64,000 nucleotides of DNA. It comes from Massilia mucilaginosa (GTDB lineage: Bacteria > Pseudomonadota > Gammaproteobacteria > Burkholderiales > Burkholderiaceae_D). The notes below the pieces were generated by a model that was given only the letters and a program-made list of their open reading frames with translations, searched no databases and was not told the DNA's origin. Positions 54,501 through 61,355 of the stretch are shown here, one piece after another; within the stretch, counting starts at the first letter, position 1; each line of letters begins with the position of its first letter. The position numbers and the translations under genes are program-made. Location of the stretch: contig NZ_WHJH01000029.1 of NCBI RefSeq assembly GCF_011682145.1, positions 1 to 64,000 on the forward strand, given 5' to 3'.

Positions 54501-54965
54501 TACACGCCGGAATTCGGCGTGCCCGACGATGTGTCATGGCTCGCCACGCGCTGCCAGGAAACGCTCGCCACGGCGGACGACCACGCCTTATTGAAAGGCA
54601 TGCAATCGCACCCGCGCGCCTTGTCGGCGCTGCCGCACAAGCGCATTACCCGCGCCATGGTGGACGCTGCCGTGGCCGCGCTGCCGCGCGCGGTCGACTA
54701 CGTCCCCAAAAAGCTGATGACGTCCGAGCTGTACGCGATCGCCGTGCGCGAAAGCTATATGCCGCTGGATAAGATCCCGCGCAAGTATTTGAACGAGGAG
54801 GTCTGCCTGGCCTTGGTGAGCAAAGAGGGCATGGAACTCGACAAGCTCCCGCCGGAACTGCGCACCGTCGCCGTCTGCGTGGCGGCGGTGCGGGAGTTGG
54901 GGTACATGCGTGCCTCGGTGCCGCCCGCGCTCTACGAACAGGTTGAACTTGCCGCCGGAGTCTGA
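51546..54965 (+). CDS. WG-repeat protein with acidic linkers
   Basis: A giant protein of about 1140-1175 residues. The N-terminal third carries WG/KWG-type repeats (GYINATGDWLVAPDLDEARA, GLWGYMNLLGQCVVAP, GYIGRDGQWVIAPQFHEA, GLIDTAGNWIVQPRHDRI), which usually form beta-propeller-like binding domains. Two very acidic linkers follow (53010-53075 and 53497-53530). The C-terminal half is helical, with recurrent VPPALR/LPPELR-VCVAAV units resembling DUF4116 repeats. Start is uncertain: a TTG at 51546 has a perfect GGGAGG seven bases upstream, while in-frame ATG codons at 51441, 51504 and 51591 lack good sites. Function unknown, probably a scaffold. Confidence 0.75.
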   Translation: MPAFRPARVVAASRMPAQPDSPMQTFMPTQPILIRNFFQPDDEYDDLLVIHEGAARAMDPPLVQVGGAFRDDGRGGLIAAASAGEGACGYINATGDWLVAPDLDEARAFSDDGLSRFRKNGLWGYMNLLGQCVVAPVHEAVGAFTHGLAAVKVSANAWRYIDTRGEFAFDGSFADAGQFAANGLAAVRVGKRDKTGYIGRDGQWVIAPQFHEALGFSVHGVAPAASAPKMFGLIDTAGNWIVQPRHDRIDEFNADGLAFCLQKGFEFGYLDASGKHVLKDQSYHLSTTMSCGIVKYGEKTYFKADGSELNTEYVYWGTDFTEHGFAIGHGSDAAENPTAIDDGSLLWGLVRTDGVFLPAPKEAIEVLSSEGSLWLPESNTPLAPFLARDGVVLLDRDARVAYRWRREQSDAGQFAALYDQAGRLVWQGRPRAEVTMPAVFFAAAPDTFLDELDSRAAFPDLVRDMLAETMQKLQRHASDAQFDVWAAAQHDGDDEDEDDEDDGDDNDKHDRATCYGPSTVRRIFRSYLDEGVNGEYQFLSGMRGQAQDAIYADFAAQLAAQFGPGDPAPDHVCLRGLCREQGWAFDLPAALAGTDGAKESNRVWLVLATFGDWGDGDDWDEVWLSCSPSSETLEAADAARGLLAEPGGAQEEDDEDEDEDEPSYFDGIDLPAFVKSHAIAISEVPDALIDEALADIAVDAHADALGWIPARFQTPARLEALIRKGADVACDIPERCMTAEGLALARALYADDRRWNERDDTCSTPISEWYHGCLYQFWGCLLDNALCIRALKAGASLRGIPLWLRTSEIEALALELDITNLAYVRKEMITQALAERAVCASYPPMLPFIPAHLVTHALCLLSVQHDGETLEFVPPALRDVDIYLAALRQNDAALAWVPAELHEDICTRLIEAGQPLAHSAWHGTRAWTRLWAGDFQGALDDAVLATPHLKYPVNGHYVMAAAWEALGRPLEAAFEAATVLSCDRDYTPEFGVPDDVSWLATRCQETLATADDHALLKGMQSHPRALSALPHKRITRAMVDAAVAALPRAVDYVPKKLMTSELYAIAVRESYMPLDKIPRKYLNEEVCLALVSKEGMELDKLPPELRTVAVCVAAVRELGYMRASVPPALYEQVELAAGV

Positions 54966-54971
54966 GACGCC

Positions 54972-55115
54972 ATGACCCGCACGGTGGTGGTCCGGCATTG
55001 GCTGAAACCACCCGGCGAGCCAGGCGAGCGGCTTCGCATTCGTGAGGGCGTGGTCGATGCCATCGACAATGATCCGGATGACGGCGCGTGCCTGCGATGT
55101 CGCCGGCGCTGGTAG
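54972..55115 (+). CDS. Possible 47-residue protein
   Basis: A frame of 47 codons starts six bases after the WG-repeat gene and ends at a TAG at 55113. The product is arginine-rich at its end, with a CLRCRRRW tail holding two cysteines. No ribosome site is clear and no family was recognised. It may be a chance frame, or a remnant of a longer gene once downstream. Confidence 0.2.
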   Translation: MTRTVVVRHWLKPPGEPGERLRIREGVVDAIDNDPDDGACLRCRRRW

Positions 55116-55166
55116 ACGTGCGCGGCGCCGACCCGGCCGATCAGCTAGCGGATCGGCCTCGACGGC

Positions 55167-56915
55167 TTACAGATGACGCAGTTTGCCATCGTCGCCAGTG
55201 GGGATTTTCGTGAACTCCAGACCCCGGACCTCGTCGACCGCGATCTGGAATCCGGTAACCTCATTGCCTTTGCCTCGATTGAATTTGATACTCCCCATGA
55301 AGTCTTTGTTGCCGGAAAAGATGTCGGCCGTCATTGGTTTGAAAACGACCGTGCCAACACGTAGGTTTCTGGCGGTCAGGAGTCCGTCACGCGTCTCCAG
55401 TACAAAGGACGAGTTGAGTTCCTTGCTGTAGAAGGTGCCGGCGAACTGCGCCAAGGCGCTTTCCGGGTACGAAACGGGTGTGTACGACTCGAAAACAAGC
55501 GGATCGCTGTTTCCCATGATGAAGTGCATGTCCCGTCCCTCTTTCTTATCCACAAACTTGATCGTATATTTGTCGTCGCCGTCGATTTTCAGCTGAAAAA
55601 CCGAGCCGCTCAAGGGGATCGAGGCGCGTCCGTCAGTGCCTTCCGTTCTGCTGTAATGCAAGACACCGTCTTTGACGTGAACTCTTGCGGAAATGGCGCG
55701 CTGGCGGTTCCAATAACTTCCCGCGTATTTCCGCAGCAGTTCGGGAGGCACCTCGACAGCTGCGATGCCCGCATAATCGATCGTCTCCGGCTCGGTAAAG
55801 TGGGTTTTCAGCACAACGGATGCGATCCGCATGGCATAACTTCCGTTATATGCCAGGCCGGAACTGAGCGCAATCGCCGTGACATTCTGCTCGGGAAAAT
55901 GGAAGATGGAACTGGCATACCCGCCAGAATTTCCCGTTCGATAGAACTTGGAAATCCCTCTTTCCAGGCCCGCATGCAACTGCCCGTATGTGGAAATACC
56001 GGAAATATCCCTGACCACGTTTCCGGCATCGAGCCTGACAGGCACATTCAATCTGTCCGCCAGCGACTTTTTGCCCGGCACTGGCGCTGACATGGCCGCC
56101 CTCCAGAGTGAAAGATCGCGGATCGAGGTGTACAGATCGATCGGTCCCGCCGCTTTGCCGCCGGCGTGGGTGGTTTTGTACGTTCCCTTGGCATCGGCAA
56201 GGTACGGGACCGCCACGTTGGTCACCGGCTCGGAAGTTTCGGTAAGAAACAGCGTGTTCGACATGTTCAGCGGTGCAAACAGGTTTTCCTTGGCGTAGGT
56301 GTCGAACGCTTGCCCCGACACGCGCTCCACGATTTTCATCAACAGGACGAACCGGGTGTCGCCGCCGGGCGAAAACGCTTCTCCAGGGTTGAAGTTGAGT
56401 GTTTTTTGTCCGTTTATGAAGGGCAAAATAGTCTCGTAGCGTTCAGGCGCTGTCGATTCCCACCCGCCCAGGGACTTCATGACCCGATATCCGTACAGAC
56501 CATCGGTGGAGCTCAATAAATGGTTGATGGATATTTTCTTGCCGAAGTCGGGTACTTCCGGCAGGTATTTCCTGATGTCGTCGTTCAGTGCCAGCTGTCC
56601 TCGATCTTCCAGCATCAAAATAGCGGCGGCGATGAATTCCCATGCCAGCGAATCGACTTGAAATTTCGTATCGACCGTCGCTGCCACCTTGTATTCAAGA
56701 TTGGCGTTCCCGAAGGCGTTCTCGTAAATCACTTTCCCATCTTGCAAGAGGGTGATGGCCAAGGCAGGCTTGTCCGGCCCGCCATACTCGCTGAGCACCT
56801 TGGCGATGGCTTGCCCATCTGCGGTCGCTGCAAGATTGCTGGCGTTTGCCGTCAAGGGGGAAAGTGCGAGGCATCCGGCTATCAGATACTTTGTAGGTGA
56901 AAAATGTTCGCTCAT
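55167..56915 (-). CDS. Secreted penicillin-binding-fold protein with degenerate active site
   Basis: A 582-residue secreted protein (signal MSEHFSPTKYLIAGCLALSP, cleavage near ANA-SN) of the serine beta-lactamase/class C family. About 30-390 is the catalytic-fold domain and about 400-580 a lipocalin-like C-terminal domain. The overall pattern is clear (QLALNDDIRKYLPEVPDFGK, IVERVSGQAFDTYAKENLF). However, the SxxK motif reads SLAW (Ser89-Trp92), the YxN position reads FSP (181-183), and the HxG-like motif reads NSG (329-331). Catalysis by the usual mechanism seems lost. AGGAAG lies before the ATG at 56915. It follows the DJ-1 fusion gene by 49 bases and is lower in GC than its surroundings. 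Confidence 0.85.
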   Translation of the reverse strand: MSEHFSPTKYLIAGCLALSPLTANASNLAATADGQAIAKVLSEYGGPDKPALAITLLQDGKVIYENAFGNANLEYKVAATVDTKFQVDSLAWEFIAAAILMLEDRGQLALNDDIRKYLPEVPDFGKKISINHLLSSTDGLYGYRVMKSLGGWESTAPERYETILPFINGQKTLNFNPGEAFSPGGDTRFVLLMKIVERVSGQAFDTYAKENLFAPLNMSNTLFLTETSEPVTNVAVPYLADAKGTYKTTHAGGKAAGPIDLYTSIRDLSLWRAAMSAPVPGKKSLADRLNVPVRLDAGNVVRDISGISTYGQLHAGLERGISKFYRTGNSGGYASSIFHFPEQNVTAIALSSGLAYNGSYAMRIASVVLKTHFTEPETIDYAGIAAVEVPPELLRKYAGSYWNRQRAISARVHVKDGVLHYSRTEGTDGRASIPLSGSVFQLKIDGDDKYTIKFVDKKEGRDMHFIMGNSDPLVFESYTPVSYPESALAQFAGTFYSKELNSSFVLETRDGLLTARNLRVGTVVFKPMTADIFSGNKDFMGSIKFNRGKGNEVTGFQIAVDEVRGLEFTKIPTGDDGKLRHL

Positions 56916-56964
56916 GTCGGTGTCTTCCTGTGAATTCGAATGGTCAGGCGGCGTCAGGCCGCTG

Positions 56965-58095
56965 TCAGTGGATTTTCTGGATGGTCTCAATGACTTTGCG
57001 CGCGACCGAGGCGGTGGAAGAGGGGTCTTGCCCTGTTATGAAGTTGCCGTCGACCACATGAAAATTGTCGCCGAAGCTCTTTGAATGGACAAAATTCCCG
57101 CCTTGCCTGGCGATTTCCTTGCCGATGGAAAAAGGGAAGGTCTTGTAATAGTCGGCTGCGGTATTTTCGAAGATGTCGGGGAAGCCGGTAATCTTTTTGT
57201 TCGAAAAAATGGCGGTGCCGGCGCTGTTTTTCAGGTTCACGATGCCGGCAGTGCCATGGCAGATGGCCGATATCACACCGCCATTTTCGTGAATCTTGAG
57301 CGCGATGCGTTGGATGTCCGCGTTTTCGGCGACGCCGAACATGGCCGCGCCGCCACCGCTGTAGTAAATCGCCTTGTAGTCGTTCGGATCGACCTGTGCG
57401 GGCTTGAAGGTATTCTTCAGCAGATTCATGAAACCGGCGTCGTACAGGTGGTCCTTTTGCGTCTTGTTGGATGTGTCGACATAGCCCACGGGAATCGCGC
57501 CACCATTGGGGCTGACAAAATCCACGACAAGGCCGCTCTTTCTGAAAATGTCATAGGCGATGACGATTTCTTCGAAGTGGTTGGAAGCATTCAACTTGGT
57601 ATTGCCGTAAGTGTGTTGATTCGAGGTGATGAACAAGACCTTGTCTTTGCTTTTGGGAGCCTCCTTCCAGGTGTAACTCTTGTGCACGATCTTCCAGCCG
57701 CCTTCGTATTTCAGCAGGATGAAGTAATCGGTATATATTCTGAAGCCGGGCATCGCGATTTCGACTTTGGCGGTTGCCGCATTGTTTTCGACATCGATCG
57801 ACAGGATGCGCCCGATCCGGTTGACCTTGTTTCCCGGCTTTATGTCCGCGATATATTTGCTGCCAGAACGAACCAGCAATGTATCGGCTTCGGTGACCGT
57901 ATACAGATTGAAGTCCGGGTGAAAGGCGCGTCTTAGCCGGGCGGGTTCGCCATTTGCCGTCCCTTCGATGTAGTCCGTTAAGGTTGCGCGGATTTGTTCG
58001 GTATCGCCTGGCGCGGCGGCCGCCGTCGCCCGCCCGGACAGGCAAAACAAAAGACAGGCGCCGAGCAAGGCGCGCAAGAAGAAGTGTTGACGCAT
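56965..58095 (-). CDS. Secreted NTF2-like/DJ-1 (PfpI-type) fusion protein
   Basis: A 376-residue exported protein with a signal peptide (LGACLLFCLSGRATAAAAPG). Residues 32-146 form an NTF2-like (lumazine-binding-type) domain: IRATLTDYIEGTANGEPARL, then FHPDFNLYTVTEADTLL and WKIVHKSYTW. Residues 152-376 form a DJ-1/Hsp31-type domain with the nucleophile Cys279 followed by His280 in AICHGTAGIVNLK, and upstream FVSPNGGAIPVG. DJ-1 proteins act as chaperones, glyoxalases or amidases; the fused NTF2-like domain may supply a binding pocket. It is cotranscribed with the degenerate serine-hydrolase gene, so both act in the periplasm. Confidence 0.85.
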   Translation of the reverse strand: MRQHFFLRALLGACLLFCLSGRATAAAAPGDTEQIRATLTDYIEGTANGEPARLRRAFHPDFNLYTVTEADTLLVRSGSKYIADIKPGNKVNRIGRILSIDVENNAATAKVEIAMPGFRIYTDYFILLKYEGGWKIVHKSYTWKEAPKSKDKVLFITSNQHTYGNTKLNASNHFEEIVIAYDIFRKSGLVVDFVSPNGGAIPVGYVDTSNKTQKDHLYDAGFMNLLKNTFKPAQVDPNDYKAIYYSGGGAAMFGVAENADIQRIALKIHENGGVISAICHGTAGIVNLKNSAGTAIFSNKKITGFPDIFENTAADYYKTFPFSIGKEIARQGGNFVHSKSFGDNFHVVDGNFITGQDPSSTASVARKVIETIQKIH

Positions 58096-58144
58096 AGATT
58101 ATCCCAAAGTCCTGCAAGTACCTTTTACCGAAGGTAGATACGGT

Positions 58145-58180
58145 TGTTCGGCAGGTGCGCTGCTGTGCGCCATGCCGAAC
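58145..58180. promoter_or_regulatory. Inverted repeat in front of the DJ-1 fusion gene
   Basis: GTTCGGCA and TGCCGAAC arms flank 20 bases, with an inner TGCG/GCGC partial match, about 50 bases before the DJ-1 fusion start. It could be a binding site of the adjacent AraC-type regulator or a terminator-like hairpin after that gene. Confidence 0.3.
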
Positions 58181-58323
58181 GGTAGGATAGGGCGAAGGTG
58201 GTGGCCTGCTGTCGGAAGCCATGATCCCGGACTCCGGATACATGATTCCGCAGCGTGGCGGCGCTGCGAGGCCCGGCGATTGCCCCGGTGAACCGCGAAA
58301 AATCGGCCGGCAAACGGGAGGGG

Positions 58324-59460
58324 TCAGGAAGGGATGCCGAGCTGGCGGTCGGGCGATGACGACGCATGCTGCGCTGCGGATGCAGTGCGATAGCTTGCCG
58401 GGGTCTGGCCGGCGATCTTCTTGAACGCCGCGAAAAATGTCGAACTGGAGTTGAATCCGCTACGTTCCGCAACGAGTTCCATGGTCAAATGGGACTCATC
58501 GGTCAATAACTGCCTGGCGTGTTGAATGCGAAACTCGTTAATGTAAAGATTGAAACTCTTGTCGAGTTTCTCGTTAATCGCCCGGGATACGGTCGTTTGC
58601 AGATAGCCGATTTTCTTGGCCAATAGCGGCAGGCTCAGATTTGGATTCAAGTACAGCCGCTGTTCGGACATCGCGCGATCCAGCGAATCGAGCAGTGCGC
58701 GGGAATCCTCGTCCGCCAGCTGTCGATTCTGATATTTCTCCTTTTTGGCGGTCTCCACCCGCGCGTCGTTTTGAAGGGCGAAAATCAGGATGCCGGCATG
58801 GATCGACACGGTAAACGAAATCGCCCCGACAATATACGAGGTAAACTGGGTGGTGGCATAGGCGACGAGGATCAGGAAACTGCTGGCATAAACGCTGAGA
58901 ACGAGATAATTTTGACGTGATATCCGTCCGTCTGCGCCGAGCAGCAAGGCGCGCGCTTGCCACAGCTGTTTGCCGGCCAATAACAGATAGAACAACCAAT
59001 AAACATGGATGGAACGAATCGAGTAATGCCAGACATGCGGGTAGCGGGAATACGGAAAGACAATGCCTATGCCGATCGCACATAGCGCCAGCAAAAGATG
59101 CGTGCGCCAATGCTTGCCAACGGCCCGCTGTGCCAGATCCGCGAGATGGCAATGCACATACAGGTAGCTTAGTGGGCCGATCAGCAGGCAAGCCGATATG
59201 CCGGCCTGCAGGATCTCGACGGCGATAGCGGGGTTGAAGTAGTAAAAAGTCGACTTTGCCGTGCGGAATCCGATCGCCAGCAGCAATGCGCCCAACAGGC
59301 TGTTGGTGAGGCGATGCGATCGGCGGCTGAACTGGTAGCAGGCCAGGAAAATCCCGTTGACCGCGCCGAGCGCGCTAATGAAAAACAGCAGTTGGCTTGA
59401 GATCACGAGAAAATGATGTGGAATTGAAGAGTTGGGTCCGGTGCGCCTGCGCGCCGGCAT
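58324..59460 (-). CDS. AraC-family regulator with N-terminal membrane sensor
   Basis: A 378-residue protein. Residues 20-225 hold about six or seven hydrophobic helices (SSQLLFFISALGAVNGIFLA, SLLGALLLAIGF, YWLFYLLLAGKQLW, YIVGAISFTVSIHAGILIF). The C-terminal 110 residues form the AraC DNA-binding domain (LNPNLSLPLLAKKIGYLQTT, RIQHARQLLTDESHLTMELV, AERSGFNSSSTFFAAFKKIA). Such proteins sense a signal at the membrane and act on DNA from there. It lies upstream of, and on the same strand as, the DJ-1 fusion and the degenerate serine hydrolase and probably controls them. The start may instead be a GTG at about codon 19. Confidence 0.88.
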   Translation of the reverse strand: MPARRRTGPNSSIPHHFLVISSQLLFFISALGAVNGIFLACYQFSRRSHRLTNSLLGALLLAIGFRTAKSTFYYFNPAIAVEILQAGISACLLIGPLSYLYVHCHLADLAQRAVGKHWRTHLLLALCAIGIGIVFPYSRYPHVWHYSIRSIHVYWLFYLLLAGKQLWQARALLLGADGRISRQNYLVLSVYASSFLILVAYATTQFTSYIVGAISFTVSIHAGILIFALQNDARVETAKKEKYQNRQLADEDSRALLDSLDRAMSEQRLYLNPNLSLPLLAKKIGYLQTTVSRAINEKLDKSFNLYINEFRIQHARQLLTDESHLTMELVAERSGFNSSSTFFAAFKKIAGQTPASYRTASAAQHASSSPDRQLGIPS

Positions 59461-59470
59461 CGGAAGCGCA

Positions 59471-61102
59471 TCAGCTCGAAATCCCGTACTTGCGCTGCGC
59501 CCCGTGATAATCCTCGGTCAGGCCCGGCAGCAGCGGATTGCCCGGATCGCTCTTGCGCATCGCCTCCAGCTGGCTGACGCAGACCTCGGCCAGCGGATGA
59601 TCCCAGCCCAGGTCTTCGAGCTGGCGCAGGATCGCCTTGGCCAGCGCCACCATGACCTGCACGTTCTTGGGCGCCATGTGCTGGGCTTCGAGCAGGGTCT
59701 GGACCGCGCCCTTGACGTCGCCCATATTGCCTTTTTCGGCGGCCAGGTCCAGCAATTCCTGCACCTGGGTCATCAGGCGCGAATTCATGCCCTCGGCCAG
59801 GTCCGGGCGGCCGGCCTTGACGAACACGCTCATCGCATCCTGCATCGACACCTTGCTGTCGACATCGTTCATGACCGTCAGCATGACTTCGGCCGCCGCG
59901 TTGTCGAGCCGGTTCGAGAGGCAGGTGCGCGCCAGGCCAATCTTGAAGTCGCTGGACAAGCCCTTGGACAGCCGCACCGCCGCCACCGCCGCATTGAGTT
60001 CCGTCACCGCCGCCGAGGTGTTGCCCGCCGACTCATGCAGCAGCGCCACCGAAATCGCCTTGCAGGCGTCGATCGCGGCATTGCCGCGCAGTGACTTTTC
60101 CATATCGCGGATCACACTGCCGGCCTGGTTGGTGTCGCCCTTTTTCAGCAAGGTCTTGACCAGCTTCACGTGATCCTCGGGATCGCGAAATTCGGAGTAT
60201 TTGGACTTCGATACGACCTGTTTGAACGATTTTTCGGCCATCACCACATCGCCCGCTTCCAGCGCCACCTCGCCCAGGCGGCGCAAACGCCGCACCATGT
60301 GTGGCGAAATCGACACCGCTTCTTCCAGGGTTTTTTGCGCGCGATAGGCGGCGCCGTTCATTTCGTGGCACTTCGCCAGCAGGTCGTAGGCGGCCATGAA
60401 CTTCGGATTGTCTTCGATGAGCTTGGTGACGACAGCTTCGGCTTCCTCGATCTTGTCCTGCGCAAACAGTACGCGCGCCAGGCCCAGGCTGGCCCAGCCG
60501 ATCGACTTGCTGGCCAGGATGCCGGTGTAGATATCCTCGGCCTGCGGCAGTTCATCGAGCGCCACATGCATTTCCGCGCGCAGGCGGGCGAAATCGGCCA
60601 CATGGCGCGGGTGCGCCGCTTCGCCGGCCGCCGCCGACTTGATCGCCTCGCGCAGGTTGCCCTGGCCGATCAGGTTGTAGGTCGGCAGGAACACCGCGCG
60701 CCGCTCGATGGCGCGGTTGATGCGCGAACTGAGCATGTCCACCGTGAACGGCTTGAGGATATAGTCGGTCGGGGTCAGCTCGGCGGCGCTGACGACCTTG
60801 CTGTAGACGCCTTCCGAGGTAATCATGATGAAAATGGTACCGAGGCCGATCAGCTTGTGATGGCGCATGTCTTCCAGCAACTGCTGGCCGTCCTGGCCGC
60901 TTTCGGCGCCGCCGCCTTCGAGGTCGTATTCGCACAGAATCAGGTCGTACTTGCGCTTGTCGACCTGCTTGATGGCCGTGCTGGCGTTGACGGCGAAATC
61001 GATTTTCGTGATGCTGGACTGCGTCAGCATGTTTTGCAGGCTGCCGCGCATGCCCGGATTCGGGTCGATCACCAATACCGACAAGTTGCTGTTATCTTGC
61101 AT
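59471..61102 (-). CDS. Response-regulator receiver protein with TPR repeats
   Basis: A 543-residue protein. Residues 8-130 are a CheY-like receiver with the acidic pocket in VLVIDPNPG, the phosphoacceptor aspartate in LILCEYDLEGG and the conserved lysine in YILKPFT. The remainder is a TPR-type helical array (IYTGILASKSIGWASLGLAR, AQKTLEEAVSISPHMVRRLR, AVQTLLEAQHMAPKNVQVMV). No DNA-binding or enzymatic output domain is present, so it probably signals by protein contact. No histidine kinase gene adjoins. It precedes the AraC-type gene by 10 bases on the same strand. Confidence 0.9.
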   Translation of the reverse strand: MQDNSNLSVLVIDPNPGMRGSLQNMLTQSSITKIDFAVNASTAIKQVDKRKYDLILCEYDLEGGGAESGQDGQQLLEDMRHHKLIGLGTIFIMITSEGVYSKVVSAAELTPTDYILKPFTVDMLSSRINRAIERRAVFLPTYNLIGQGNLREAIKSAAAGEAAHPRHVADFARLRAEMHVALDELPQAEDIYTGILASKSIGWASLGLARVLFAQDKIEEAEAVVTKLIEDNPKFMAAYDLLAKCHEMNGAAYRAQKTLEEAVSISPHMVRRLRRLGEVALEAGDVVMAEKSFKQVVSKSKYSEFRDPEDHVKLVKTLLKKGDTNQAGSVIRDMEKSLRGNAAIDACKAISVALLHESAGNTSAAVTELNAAVAAVRLSKGLSSDFKIGLARTCLSNRLDNAAAEVMLTVMNDVDSKVSMQDAMSVFVKAGRPDLAEGMNSRLMTQVQELLDLAAEKGNMGDVKGAVQTLLEAQHMAPKNVQVMVALAKAILRQLEDLGWDHPLAEVCVSQLEAMRKSDPGNPLLPGLTEDYHGAQRKYGISS

Positions 61103-61261
61103 CTGTTCACTTTCGTGTCCCCTCGAACGGGGGAGTACACCTGTTAACGGTTCATGCGGGAAACTCTTGAAACCCTACGATACGCTAATCCCGGCGCCAG
61201 CGGCAACTGTCACACGAGAGCGGTGAGGCGAATACGCCGCGCTGCCGTGGTGGCAACACGG

Positions 61262-61267
61262 TATAAT
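61262..61267 (+). promoter_or_regulatory. Candidate purL -10 box
   Basis: A perfect TATAAT in the 250-bp space before purL, about 90 bases before the start codon. No good -35 box is seen at standard spacing, and I see no purine riboswitch-like structure. Confidence 0.35.
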
Positions 61268-61355
61268 GTCGGCCTAAAGGATTCCAGCCCTACCCAGTTT
61301 CGTGCCTTCATTACCTTTAACCCCGCAGCCTCGCTGCATCAACCACCTTCCAACC

